A stretch of DNA of 64,000 nt from SEAL01 sp032153715 (GCA_032153715.1 JALDYR010000001.1:248001-312000), one strand, 5' to 3'. Shown: positions 26,703-35,414, numbered from the stretch's first letter. Notes: generated by a model not told the origin, from the sequence alone. Translations and numbers: made by a program.

Positions 26703-28147
26703 TCCATCGAATCTTGGTTGCTCGTATCACTAGGAGCAATTGACTCAAGCCACAGCTGTAATTCCTGTAAAACAAACTGCTTGCCCTCGTCCCGCTCGGT
26801 GGCCGACAGTTTGTGTAGTGACTGCATAAATTCAGGCAATTGACGCGCAATCCGCTGCGTACGCCACTGCTCCCATTCAATAGATTCAGCTTGCGTTAGC
26901 GTGCGTGGGAAACTACGCGCTTTATAGTGCAACAAAAGTGGTGCCAGTCGCTCGTCATTAAACTCTGGATGAAAATCAGCCAACTCTCGCTCACTTGCAT
27001 TGCGTACTGTTTCAATCCGAAGCCTGTCACGATCTGAAACAAACCCATCATATAGCTGCGCTTCGGGATCAGGACTTTTCGCAAACTCCGGACGCCCTTC
27101 GATAATCGATCGAATATTCTCGGCAAAGTGCGGCGCTGATAGCAAAATACTTTTATGTTTTTCGATCATTTCTGGCGTCACACTCAAACGATTCCAGCCA
27201 TCAGACTGCTCCAGAACGCCTAGTGGCGCTACAGCCGGGGCGCGGTTATACTGCAATTCTTTCACGGGAACTTTCACAAAACCATCAGCCTGTCGTTCTT
27301 CCCAACTAGCAAATATCTTCTTTCTAATTTCATCCGATGACAAGTTAATTAATGGTGTCGGATCATAACGCAGATCATACACGACAACATTGCCGTTGCG
27401 TCCGCTTGTCAGCGGAAATGCCACGGTTGTCTTGTGATATTCCGGTTCGTATCGGCCGCTGGTATAGACAAACGGTTTTTTATCGTCCAAGTTTACCAGC
27501 TGCTGGACTTCTCGTTTCGAACGCATCTTTAGCAAATATTCATAAAGCTGTGGCTGCTTTTCCTTGATCAATTTCGTAACGGCGATCAGTGCCTCAACGT
27601 CACTTAGGGCATCGTGGGCCTTGAAGTGATCAATTCCATTCTCTTTCGTTAGTAGTTCTAGGCGGTTACTCGCCTTGCCATCCACTTCCGGCCATACAAT
27701 CCCCTCGGGACGGAGTGCTCGCGTCATGCGGACAACATCCAGCAAGTCCCAGCGGCTCGTGCCGTTCTTCCAGCACCATTCATACGGATCGTAAAAATTC
27801 CGCCAAAACAGATGACGGACGAATTCATCATCAAAGCGGATATTATTAAAGCCAACCGCAATCGTGTCATCAGTAAAGATTTCTTCAGAGAGTAGTTTCG
27901 CAAACTGCGCTTCAGTGTAGCCATCAGTGACGGTCTGCTGCGGCGTAATACCAGTCACCATCAACGCCTCAGGGCTCGGCAAGGTGTCGTCGTTTAATGC
28001 GACAAGGACATTGTATGATTCGCCGATTTGGTTAAAGTCGAGGTCAGTCCGAATGCCCGCAAACTGCATAATGCGGCTGTCGCGCGCACTCAGTCCGCTG
28101 GTTTCAAGGTCGTAAAAGAAAAACGTCTGTGCCATTACCTTTATCAT
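26699..28147 (-). CDS. sbcB: Exodeoxyribonuclease I
   Basis: 3'-5' single-strand DNA exonuclease of the DEDDh superfamily, used in recombination and mismatch repair. ExoI motif (FFFYDLETSGLSARDSRIMQ), ExoII (VGFNNIRFDDEFVRHLFWR with the ExoI-family sequence YDPYEWCW) and ExoIII (HDALSDVEA) are clear. The SH3-like and helical C-terminal domains of SbcB follow. The 482 aa matches E. coli. TATGAT lies 7 nt before the ATG, right after the terminator of the upstream non-coding RNA. Confidence 0.95.
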   Translation of the reverse strand: MIKVMAQTFFFYDLETSGLSARDSRIMQFAGIRTDLDFNQIGESYNVLVALNDDTLPSPEALMVTGITPQQTVTDGYTEAQFAKLLSEEIFTDDTIAVGFNNIRFDDEFVRHLFWRNFYDPYEWCWKNGTSRWDLLDVVRMTRALRPEGIVWPEVDGKASNRLELLTKENGIDHFKAHDALSDVEALIAVTKLIKEKQPQLYEYLLKMRSKREVQQLVNLDDKKPFVYTSGRYEPEYHKTTVAFPLTSGRNGNVVVYDLRYDPTPLINLSSDEIRKKIFASWEERQADGFVKVPVKELQYNRAPAVAPLGVLEQSDGWNRLSVTPEMIEKHKSILLSAPHFAENIRSIIEGRPEFAKSPDPEAQLYDGFVSDRDRLRIETVRNASERELADFHPEFNDERLAPLLLHYKARSFPRTLTQAESIEWEQWRTQRIARQLPEFMQSLHKLSATERDEGKQFVLQELQLWLESIAPSDTSNQDSMD

Positions 28148-28151
28148 ACAG

Positions 28152-28184
28152 CAAAAAGAAAAAGCCCACTACCGAAGTAGTGGG
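28152..28184 (-). terminator. Terminator of the structured RNA
   Basis: On the minus strand: CCCACTAC, UUCG tetraloop, GTAGTGGG (28184-28165), then CTTTTTCTTTTTGC. A textbook intrinsic terminator directed along the RNA, 4 nt before sbcB. Confidence 0.92.
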
Positions 28185-28627
28185 TAAAGCAAGTTGAATA
28201 AGTTTTATTAGGAGGGGGCGCCCATGCGTCAAAAGACGATAGACGCCACCCTCCTTTAGGAATCAGGGATAGTAACAATACGTCACTATACCCTTAGAAA
28301 CCATATGTGATTATTTTGCCGGCCGCCTTTCAGCACGAGTAGCCCTAAAATGGACATATCATACTGTCAGGTCCCTGAGGGGGCCTACGCCATGAGTGTG
28401 ATCGGTTTCGAGCGCCGCGTACTGCTTGTATGCTTGCGCTGCCGATGATGCACTCGTCCCTTCTACCGACCCTCATCAGTACTTAGACTGATGAGGTACG
28501 AGCCGGGGCGCCCCGTCAGGGGCAACCTAGCTAATAAAACGGTACGGAGAAGTTCATAAACTTCCCTTTCTGTGAGCAGATGGTCCGTCCCGCCCTAATC
28601 GCTGCCATCGGCACCGTTAGGGTCGTC

Positions 28628-28692
28628 GAAACTTTCGCTGGCCTATGCCAGCACGAGTTCTCGCTTGATTCTCATTCTAAGCCCTTTCGTTT
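28628..28692 (-). repeat. Internal RNA module, copy 2
   Basis: On the minus strand the module runs from GAAAGGG through a central TCAAGCGA and the GCTGGCATAGGCCAGC hairpin (28652-28637) to GTTTCGAC. It repeats copy 1 at roughly three quarters of positions, 129 nt away. The hairpin and both ends are identical. Confidence 0.8.
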
Positions 28693-28753
28693 TGATCGAA
28701 CAGATGTTCAGTTGTCAGCCTAGCCCGTCGCAAAAGCGCACAAAGCTAGTACT

Positions 28754-28817
28754 GTCGAAACGATCGCTGGCCTATGCCAGCGTGGGTAATCGCTTGACTC
28801 GCATTCGAACCCTTTCA
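28754..28817 (-). repeat. Internal RNA module, copy 1
   Basis: Same arrangement as copy 2: GAAAGGG, TCAAGCGA, the GCTGGCATAGGCCAGC hairpin (28781-28766) and GTTTCGAC. Substitutions lie mainly between the conserved blocks, as expected for a duplicated structural domain. Confidence 0.8.
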
Positions 28818-28994
28818 TAGAACGGTAGAATACTGGCAATCGCGCCACATCCGAAGATGCCGAGACGATTCGTCGCAGCTTGCTATTTACACACGCAATG
28901 CAAACAATAAGCTACGACGAAACGTATTTCTTATTCAACTTGTCAATGTACCGATCAAGGGCAATTTGTCATCACCTCATTTGATGGTAATTGC

Positions 28995-29023
28995 ATAATA
29001 TCACACTATTTGTAATATGTCAA
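28995..29023 (-). promoter_or_regulatory. Strong promoter of the structured RNA
   Basis: On the minus strand: consensus TTGACA (29023-29018), 17-bp spacer and TATTAT (29000-28995). Start predicted near 28988. It begins just past the stop of the upstream pilus gene, and is the closest match to the sigma70 consensus I found in the window. Confidence 0.9.
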
Positions 29024-29038
29024 CAATATTTTATAAAA

Positions 29039-30646
29039 TTAGTATATTTGACGGTAATCGCTGACGATATAAGAAGTCTCCTTGAACAGGTCACCAAATG
29101 GCTTGCTTGTCGACGATGGCACGACGGTATTTACCGTACTCGTGCCCGCCATAAAACCCTGCGCAGCAATCGCAGTCGTGACCATTCCACCCCAAGAGCA
29201 GTTGACGACACCATAATACGCGTATATTACCGCGCCAGACACGTCCTGTGGCGTCGGACCATTACATATGACAGCTCCGTTAACAAGGTCGCCATAGCTT
29301 GGCAGCGCTGCCGAGGCTTGCGCCTCAGCGATAGTTAGGCATGTAGCAACGGTACTGGAGGGGATAGTAACATTTTTCGAACAAGTCGTATTGGTGGAAT
29401 AGAAACTAATAAGATACGCACTTATACCGCTACTATTAGCCTGAAATACGGATGTCCCCCCGGAGAAACCATTTGCAATCTTATACTGACCACTCAAGAC
29501 AATTTTCGGCATCGCCGTAACACTGTCGGCTATCTTTAACCTTCCGTAGTTACCGATAGTGAGCGTTCCTTCAATATAAACATCACCTCCAATAGCGAGA
29601 ACACAATCAGTACCACCAAAGGCTGGGGCAATATTAATATCCCCAACCACCCATGTATTGGCAGGGATTGTCACTGTCATTCCAGCCCCGGGACATGCAT
29701 ACGTACTACCATTTACCTTACTTGCCGAGTTCATACCTTCAATAAACGTCTTCTTGTCAAATGGAGTCGCCTCGACTACAGGCGCCACGCACCCTACCTT
29801 CAACCCCGCCCCACCGTTACCAGGGAATATTCTAGCCGGGTCCGTCTGATTGGTTGCACAAACACTGCCATACATAGACGACTCGGCGCCCGCCCAGGGC
29901 ACGACACTAATCGGCGGGCTCGCCGCACCACACGGCTGCGGCCAATTGGTAGAATCGCCACAAGCGACATTCGCAACTTGAATATTTGAAATTTCAGTGG
30001 CAGTTCCTATGTTTGAATTCTGATCCATTATCAACTTCCCCTTGCTATATAGGTTAGTTGCATTAATTCTTGCGAGCGGAGAAACCCTCAATCCTCCCGA
30101 GCCAACTATCATGTTTCCACTCACTGGAATCTGACTCTTTTTAACCTGCACTTTTATTTTCTTCGTTAAGTACGGCGTAGCGTCCGTTGACTTTCGATAC
30201 AAATAACCTGTCGATTCGATCGTCACCTGAGGAAGATTATTATTCGTCACGACTGTTGAATATTCCGCCTTGCCCTTGTTGCCGTCATTATAAAATTGAA
30301 TCCGCGCCCCATCAGGATAGCCAAGGAAATTTGGGTTGCCGTTCAGTCGATTAATCGTATCACTAACTCCCGCTTCCGCCACGTAGACAGCGTTTGCCAC
30401 ATATGTGTCACGCCCCGTTTTAGCATATTTACCTGAAACGACAGACATAATCGCAAGACTAGAGGAGACGAGCACAAAAAATAAGATCACTACAAGTGGC
30501 AAGAGGTAGCCGTGCTGCGAACGATGGCTGTGATTATTCAAAAAAGTGCGCACTCCCAATAACGAAACTTTCCCGCCTTCAGCGGACACGTCTTCGCCAC
30601 GTTTGTCGTTCCTGCTGCTAAATAATCCTGTTTTTCTCACCGTCAT
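29039..30646 (-). CDS. PilX-like pilus protein with large C-terminal domain (paralogue A)
   Basis: A 535-aa surface protein. After a 45-residue polar, basic N-terminus comes a prepilin-like membrane helix (HGYLLPLVVILFFVLVSS) and a PilX-type continuation (YVAEAGVSDTINRLN). Residues about 175-535 form a strand-rich domain with paired cysteines and a Gly-rich ladder (CVLAIGGDVYIEGTLTIGNY), possibly a beta-helix. It shares this domain with the genes at 30651 and 33618, and the whole length with 30651. Probably a minor pilin or tip adhesin. Last gene of the six-gene pilus cluster. Confidence 0.8.
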   Translation of the reverse strand: MTVRKTGLFSSRNDKRGEDVSAEGGKVSLLGVRTFLNNHSHRSQHGYLLPLVVILFFVLVSSSLAIMSVVSGKYAKTGRDTYVANAVYVAEAGVSDTINRLNGNPNFLGYPDGARIQFYNDGNKGKAEYSTVVTNNNLPQVTIESTGYLYRKSTDATPYLTKKIKVQVKKSQIPVSGNMIVGSGGLRVSPLARINATNLYSKGKLIMDQNSNIGTATEISNIQVANVACGDSTNWPQPCGAASPPISVVPWAGAESSMYGSVCATNQTDPARIFPGNGGAGLKVGCVAPVVEATPFDKKTFIEGMNSASKVNGSTYACPGAGMTVTIPANTWVVGDINIAPAFGGTDCVLAIGGDVYIEGTLTIGNYGRLKIADSVTAMPKIVLSGQYKIANGFSGGTSVFQANSSGISAYLISFYSTNTTCSKNVTIPSSTVATCLTIAEAQASAALPSYGDLVNGAVICNGPTPQDVSGAVIYAYYGVVNCSWGGMVTTAIAAQGFMAGTSTVNTVVPSSTSKPFGDLFKETSYIVSDYRQIY

Positions 30647-30650
30647 TCCA

Positions 30651-32183
30651 TCAATACACTTGTCTATAGTCAGTGACTACATAAGCGTCTGTGCCGAACA
30701 AGTCGGCGAACAGTTGGCTAGCCGAAGCAGGAACCCTAAGTTCAGTATCGTACGAAGTATATACGCCTTGAGACGCCAGTCCCGCTACTGTCATTCCGCC
30801 AAATCCACAATTTACTATCCCGTAGTACGCATACAAAATCGCACCGGACATATCATGATTGCCCCCACTAGTACATATCATCGCACCAGTAACCGTATTC
30901 CCTGGAGCGGCCGGCATTTGCGCCGACGCCATCGCCTCACTCGGGGTCAGGCAGGTAGCAACGGTTGCCGACGGGACATTAACATTTCCTGAACATGTTG
31001 CGTTTGTTGAATCAAAGCTGATAACATACCCCTTAACCCCACTACTATTCGCCTTAAACATCTGTTTTGGCGCACTAGCGAAGGCGTTACCGATTTTATA
31101 TTTTCCACTCATAACGATCTTTGGCGGCGTCGTCACACTATCGGCAATCTTCACCAATCCATAAACGCCCACTTCTAGGTTACCTTCAATATAAACATCA
31201 CCCCCGATAATAAGGGTACAGTCGCTTGGGCCGATTGCACTAATATTGATATTGCCAACGACCCACGTATTAGCAGGAATAGTAACGACACCGCCAACAC
31301 ATTGGATACTACTACCATTCACTTTGCTTGCCGCATTCATACCAGCAATAAATGCCTGTTTATCAAAAGGTTTTGGCGCAACGTTCGGGGCAACACAGCC
31401 CGGCACGAGGCCCTTGCCACTACTGCCTGGGAATATAAAGATCGGATTCACTTGATTTGTTGCGCAGACAGTACCATAGACAGCAGGGTCACCACCAGGA
31501 TACGTCGAGGTAGTTATCGGTTCGCTTCCTACGCCGCATGGTTGCGGCCAATTCGTCGCGTTGCCGCATCCGATATTCTCTACATAAATATTGGAGACTT
31601 CGGAGGCAGTGCCCGTATTCGACTCCGGCTCGACCCTCAGCTTGCCTTTAATATACATATCCGGCGCCATTATGCTAGTGAATTGACCGGCAGTCACCCC
31701 TCCGGCACCTACAATAAAATTACTGCTACCGGATGTCTGGCTCTTTTTAACTTGCACCTTCAATTTCTTCGTCAAGTACGGGATACTGTCCGTTGACTTT
31801 CGGTACATATAGCCCGTTGATTCGATCGTCACCTGCGGCAAGCTGTTGTTCGTCACGATCGTTGAATATTCAGCCTTACCCCTGCTTCCGTCATTATAGA
31901 ATTGAATCCGCGCCCCATCAGGATAGCCTAAAAAGTTAGGATTCGAATTAAGTCGATTAATCGTGTCGCTCACACCAGCTTCGGCAACGTATATGGCATT
32001 TGCCGCATATGTATCACGACCCGTTTTAGCGTACTTACCTGAAATGACAGACATAATCGCAAGGCTTGACGAGACGAGAACAAAGAATAATATCACCACT
32101 AGCGGTAGGAGGTAGCCGCGTTGCAGAGCATTCTTCCGATTAGTTAATCCAATCCTGCGTCGCCAATTGGTTACACTTTTCAT
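30651..32183 (-). CDS. PilX-like pilus protein with large C-terminal domain (paralogue B)
   Basis: A 510-aa tandem paralogue of the next gene. The membrane helix (RGYLLPLVVILFFVLVSS) and following 110 residues are nearly identical in the two, while the C-terminal domain has diverged, for example FIVGAGGVTAGQFTSIMAPD against MIVGSGGLRVSPLARINATN. The conserved Cys positions and the IADSVT..PKIV.SG.YKI stretch are kept. The N-terminal residue after the cleavage-site Gly is Tyr and the usual pilin Glu5 is missing, as in PilX-like minor pilins. Spacing to paralogue A is 4 nt. Confidence 0.8.
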   Translation of the reverse strand: MKSVTNWRRRIGLTNRKNALQRGYLLPLVVILFFVLVSSSLAIMSVISGKYAKTGRDTYAANAIYVAEAGVSDTINRLNSNPNFLGYPDGARIQFYNDGSRGKAEYSTIVTNNSLPQVTIESTGYMYRKSTDSIPYLTKKLKVQVKKSQTSGSSNFIVGAGGVTAGQFTSIMAPDMYIKGKLRVEPESNTGTASEVSNIYVENIGCGNATNWPQPCGVGSEPITTSTYPGGDPAVYGTVCATNQVNPIFIFPGSSGKGLVPGCVAPNVAPKPFDKQAFIAGMNAASKVNGSSIQCVGGVVTIPANTWVVGNINISAIGPSDCTLIIGGDVYIEGNLEVGVYGLVKIADSVTTPPKIVMSGKYKIGNAFASAPKQMFKANSSGVKGYVISFDSTNATCSGNVNVPSATVATCLTPSEAMASAQMPAAPGNTVTGAMICTSGGNHDMSGAILYAYYGIVNCGFGGMTVAGLASQGVYTSYDTELRVPASASQLFADLFGTDAYVVTDYRQVY

Positions 32184-32209
32184 TATTTTCCCACTTATCC
32201 TCAGAGAGC

Positions 32210-32659
32210 CTATGGCTTGATAAGAATCGCCGTGTCAGAGGCTGAACCCTTCCATGCCGACACCGGAACAGATATTTCGTAATACCCACACTGCGTTGCT
32301 ACGGTCAGATTATCACAAGCATCCTTTATGGAGGTCTTCCAGGCGCCATATGTGTACGCCGCGTTGCCAAAGTCAGTCGCGAGCGTCGTACTTCCGATAT
32401 CACTAAGATACTTCAAGACGCTACCAGCTGTGCCAGTCGTCCCCTTGGCGTTTGGATAATAGTTTTTATCGGTAAAATGCTCACCCAACTTTAGCTTCAC
32501 TTGCTGCGCTGCCGCTTCATACGTACTTTTTGAAGCTCTATTTTGAACGCCACTATACGAGACAATCGCAACTGCGGCGAGAATGCCAATCACCACAATA
32601 ACAACAATAAGCTCAACGACGGTAAACCCTTGGGTATTTCGAATATTTATTTTAGCCAT
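32210..32659 (-). CDS. Type IV pilin-like protein
   Basis: A 149-aa prepilin: short basic leader, then the class III signal QGFTVVELIVVIVVIGILAA with cleavage after Gly and Glu at +5. The remaining domain has a helix (RASKSTYEAAAQQVKLKLGE) and two cysteines near the C-terminus (DACDNL...TQCGYYEI), a typical pilin D-loop arrangement. Paralogue of the gene at 32728. Likely a structural pilin of this cluster; the peptidase and assembly ATPases are not in the window. Confidence 0.9.
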   Translation of the reverse strand: MAKINIRNTQGFTVVELIVVIVVIGILAAVAIVSYSGVQNRASKSTYEAAAQQVKLKLGEHFTDKNYYPNAKGTTGTAGSVLKYLSDIGSTTLATDFGNAAYTYGAWKTSIKDACDNLTVATQCGYYEISVPVSAWKGSASDTAILIKP

Positions 32660-32727
32660 AAGTGTTATTACCTATAATACTGGCCTGCATCTGTACTGTC
32701 AATAAACCTGCCTGTGTCAACTGCAGC

Positions 32728-33156
32728 CTAAGAGCTTATGACGACATTCGACTCTGAAGCCGGAGCTTTCCAGGCACTTTTATTAATAGTGATCGTATAT
32801 TTTTCACATTTCACCCCGCCTGCCGAGCACGCAGTGCCATCTGCGGCGGTGCCCTGATAGGTGTAGATTGTAGCGTTGCCAAACTTTGTTGCCAAATCCG
32901 TCTTACCCTCGGCAGTTAAAAACGTTGTCACCTGAGCCTGCGTTTGCGGATATGCATTCTTATCGGTAAAATACTCGTTTAGCTTCAGCTTCACTTGCTC
33001 GGCAGCGGATACTAGATCATTTCGCGTTGCGCGATTCTGCGCATCACCATATGCTCGAACTGCAATTGTAGCCAAAATGCCGACTATAACAATAACGACA
33101 ATCAATTCGATTACCGTAAATCCAGATAGATTTCTATTTCGTTGCATTACTTTCAT
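32728..33156 (-). CDS. Type IV pilin-like protein
   Basis: A 142-aa prepilin with the signal SGFTVIELIVVIVIVGILAT, Glu5 present, a helical spine (RNDLVSAAEQVKLKLNEYF) and a Cys pair in the C-terminal third (GTACSAGGVKCEKYTI). It shares the ending style ...KSAW.....S....I.. with the neighbouring pilin. An ATG three codons further in (MQRNRN) is an alternative start. Confidence 0.9.
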   Translation of the reverse strand: MKVMQRNRNLSGFTVIELIVVIVIVGILATIAVRAYGDAQNRATRNDLVSAAEQVKLKLNEYFTDKNAYPQTQAQVTTFLTAEGKTDLATKFGNATIYTYQGTAADGTACSAGGVKCEKYTITINKSAWKAPASESNVVISS

Positions 33157-33182
33157 TAGTTTACCATAGCCACATTAACAGG

Positions 33183-33608
33183 CTACACACCCCCGCGAGC
33201 ACTAATAATAGCCGTCATGACAACCGAGCGCGTATCAGTTCCTACCGTATAGGATACCGTCACCTTGACTTGCTTGCGATCATTATACGCAGCCGGCTGA
33301 GTCACTTCGAGAATAGCATTTTTATTCGGCAGCCTATCTGACACCATGTCCGTACGAGAATACGTACTACCAATACTGAGCGTGGCGTACTTGCTATTAC
33401 GCGCATCCTCAATAATCGCTTTCGCTGCCGTATTTGCCAAGTCAAGATACTGTTCATTGCGTTGTGACTGCTGCATGGCGCTAATCATTAAAGCCATAGC
33501 CGTCATCATGACACCAAACAGCACGACAGCAACAATCACTTCAACAATCGTTACCCCTTGCTGCCGCTTCGCCCTATGTTGAGTTTTGATACTTGCCTTC
33601 ATATTCAT
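33183..33608 (-). CDS. PilV/GspI-like minor pilin
   Basis: A 141-aa prepilin with the signal QQGVTIVEVIVAVVLFGVMM: Val replaces Phe after the cleavage-site Gly, with Glu at +5. The helix continues as MALMISAMQQSQRNEQYLDLANTAAKAIIEDARN, followed by a small strand-rich domain. The order PilW-like, PilV-like, pilins matches the minor-pilin operons that prime pilus assembly. Confidence 0.85.
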   Translation of the reverse strand: MNMKASIKTQHRAKRQQGVTIVEVIVAVVLFGVMMTAMALMISAMQQSQRNEQYLDLANTAAKAIIEDARNSKYATLSIGSTYSRTDMVSDRLPNKNAILEVTQPAAYNDRKQVKVTVSYTVGTDTRSVVMTAIISARGGV

Positions 33609-33617
33609 GCCAATATT

Positions 33618-35414
33618 TTATTGATCAAGCGTAATAACCGCATCTTGATCTAGGTCAATTCTTTGCGCCGAAATACCACCGAGCGACAACTGCCAAAATA
33701 GCTCGATGGCACTAAAAGGGGCATTCAGATACGCTGACGGGGCTGTTGAGTTATATGAGATATCAAAGCCAACTACATCTTCGGCAGAGTCCTTTCGCTT
33801 TTTGGCCGTATCAAGCGCAACACAGGTGTCTGAATGAGTACAGGCGGAATCAGAAGAAGCAAAACTGACAATGTACGGGGCAATGCCATGACTATTCGGC
33901 AAAATCTTTGCGCCCCAGAACATGTCGACCAATCCATTTACGACAATAATCGGTCGCTCAGTGACACTTTCCGCCACCTTCCACTGCGAGCTATATGACA
34001 CCTTAAAGTCGCCATCTATGTATGCATCGCCCAAGATCTCGCCCATGCAATTTTGATCAATAGACAGCGTACCACCGGTATACTTTGTATTCGGCTGTAA
34101 CTTTGGCACTTTATCCGCAAAGTTACAAGATTGACTAGCTGCGGTGGCCGTCGAGGTCATCTTTGCGGCAAACGCTGCTTTGTTAAATGGCGGGACAATC
34201 ACCTCAGGCACCGAACATGGATCTTTCAACCCCTCGCCACCATTTCCAGGCAAAATACTCGAATTACTCCATGTTTTCGTCGTCTGACCATTAGTACAAA
34301 TCGTCCCATAAATATGGCTATACCAAAACATACTAATAGGATCACTACTGCAAGCAATAGGATAATTCGATGTCGTTCCACATCCGATATTAGCAATCGC
34401 CGTATTGACGGGAAGTGTGTTACTGCCAATGAACGAATTATAGCTTACCGATACCTGACCCTTAATAGCAGCGTCATAGCCTAAAATACCACTGTCCTGA
34501 TCAATCTTTAACCCTCCGGAACCCGCTACCACACTGAATGGGAATGGTCGGTCATCCTCTGCAACCTGCAAGACGGGCTCTTTGCGAAATTGCATTTTAA
34601 TGCCATTCGACGTCTCGACACTCTGGCCCGATGCGCCCGATTTTAACTTTATTTCAACAGATACTAGTCGAGTTGTTGGAAAAGCAGTATAATCCGGCAC
34701 GTCAGGGCCTGGTGTCGTACAGCCACCCCCTGGTGCAGACACTGCACAAGAAGGCGCCCTGTTTGCAATTTCAATACCGTTACCGTTGTAGTACTTCACA
34801 GTAAAAGATCCAACACCGTCGTCTGTTGCTAAACCGCTAATAACCTTAATGTCTTTTGCAACGCAGCCGCCCTCGGGGACGCTCGTACATGTCAATGTCG
34901 GCTGCGCGTTACCCGTGCCAGCAACGGTGCGTTTATATAGCGTACCGCTCTTTACATAATAGATAATGCTATTTCTTGGTCCGATCGCATTGTCCGTATC
35001 CGTGTAGATAGGGTTGCCACTACTGTCACGCGCAGGCTGACCTAGGATGAGGCGGTTTGGGCCAATTCGCCAGTTATTTTTGTAATCAGTACTCTCAGTT
35101 GGACCAGGAACGTTAGCATATTCACCCACTAGCGTCGTTGGAGCATTGTCGTCTGGCGCGTCATTATACAGCAAAGCGTTTGAGCCATTGCGCACATCAT
35201 CGTTAATCTTGCCAAGCGCCGCTTGGATGTCTGTGTTCATAGTGTTGCGCACGCTAGCCGATGAGTACTGCTGTAGATATGCCAAAAACACACCGACAAT
35301 CGAAGCTAATAAGATTGATGAGACAGAGATCGCCACCACTAGCTCAACGATAGTAAATCCAGCAGCCGCACCGCGAGATTTTCGGTTATTCGTGTTTGTT
35401 TTTAGCGTAAGCAT
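33618..35414 (-). CDS. PilW-like minor pilin with the shared large C-terminal domain
   Basis: A 598-aa protein: prepilin signal AAGFTIVELVVAISVSSILL, then a PilW/GspJ-like region (GVFLAYLQQYSS..., residues 40-270). Residues about 290-598 are related to the C-terminal domains of the two PilX-like proteins (GCGTTSNYPIACSSDPIS; GTICTNG; ILPGNGGEGL; AYIDGDFKVSYSSQWKVAESVT). One exported domain is therefore carried on two types of pilin stem. I start at the ATG at 35414 rather than a TTG 27 nt upstream. First gene of the cluster. Confidence 0.82.
   Translation of the reverse strand: MLTLKTNTNNRKSRGAAAGFTIVELVVAISVSSILLASIVGVFLAYLQQYSSASVRNTMNTDIQAALGKINDDVRNGSNALLYNDAPDDNAPTTLVGEYANVPGPTESTDYKNNWRIGPNRLILGQPARDSSGNPIYTDTDNAIGPRNSIIYYVKSGTLYKRTVAGTGNAQPTLTCTSVPEGGCVAKDIKVISGLATDDGVGSFTVKYYNGNGIEIANRAPSCAVSAPGGGCTTPGPDVPDYTAFPTTRLVSVEIKLKSGASGQSVETSNGIKMQFRKEPVLQVAEDDRPFPFSVVAGSGGLKIDQDSGILGYDAAIKGQVSVSYNSFIGSNTLPVNTAIANIGCGTTSNYPIACSSDPISMFWYSHIYGTICTNGQTTKTWSNSSILPGNGGEGLKDPCSVPEVIVPPFNKAAFAAKMTSTATAASQSCNFADKVPKLQPNTKYTGGTLSIDQNCMGEILGDAYIDGDFKVSYSSQWKVAESVTERPIIVVNGLVDMFWGAKILPNSHGIAPYIVSFASSDSACTHSDTCVALDTAKKRKDSAEDVVGFDISYNSTAPSAYLNAPFSAIELFWQLSLGGISAQRIDLDQDAVITLDQ

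Larger units (their letters stand above)
28152..28988 (-). ncRNA. Large structured non-coding RNA of unknown class (about 840 nt)
   Basis: No coding frame spans this gap, but it has a near-perfect promoter upstream (28995-29023) and an intrinsic terminator at its end. A perfect 13-bp helix joins the two ends (28930-28942 with 28190-28202). Inside it are many strong local helices: 13 bp with one G-U (28909-28921 with 28869-28881), a UUCG hairpin (28847-28860), two GCTGGC-AUAG-GCCAGC hairpins (28766-28781, 28637-28652), 28593-28622, 28510-28523, a 10-bp hairpin (28471-28496), 28266-28293, and a two-step helix near 28210-28255. Two 64-nt modules repeat (see the repeat entries). It lacks the RNase P core (GAGGAAAGUCC) and a tmRNA acceptor or CCA end. 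Size and style recall ornate RNAs such as OLE, GOLLD and ROOL, but I cannot assign it. Confidence 0.85.

Noticed and set aside
28637..28781. CRISPR array suggested by the repeated GCTGGC hairpin
   Set aside because: Only two copies, 129 nt apart, each within a longer imperfect repeat, with no cas genes.
28152..28988. RNase P RNA or tmRNA as explanation for the structured RNA
   Set aside because: On neither strand do I find the GAGGAAAGUCC core of RNase P. A tmRNA acceptor with encoded CCA or a tag frame is also missing. A lone ACAGAAA and two GTTTCGAC strings are not enough. A covariance search would settle it.
28188..28990. Group I or II self-splicing intron
   Set aside because: No domain V-like 34-nt hairpin, no reverse transcriptase or homing endonuclease, and no interrupted exon: both flanking genes are complete.
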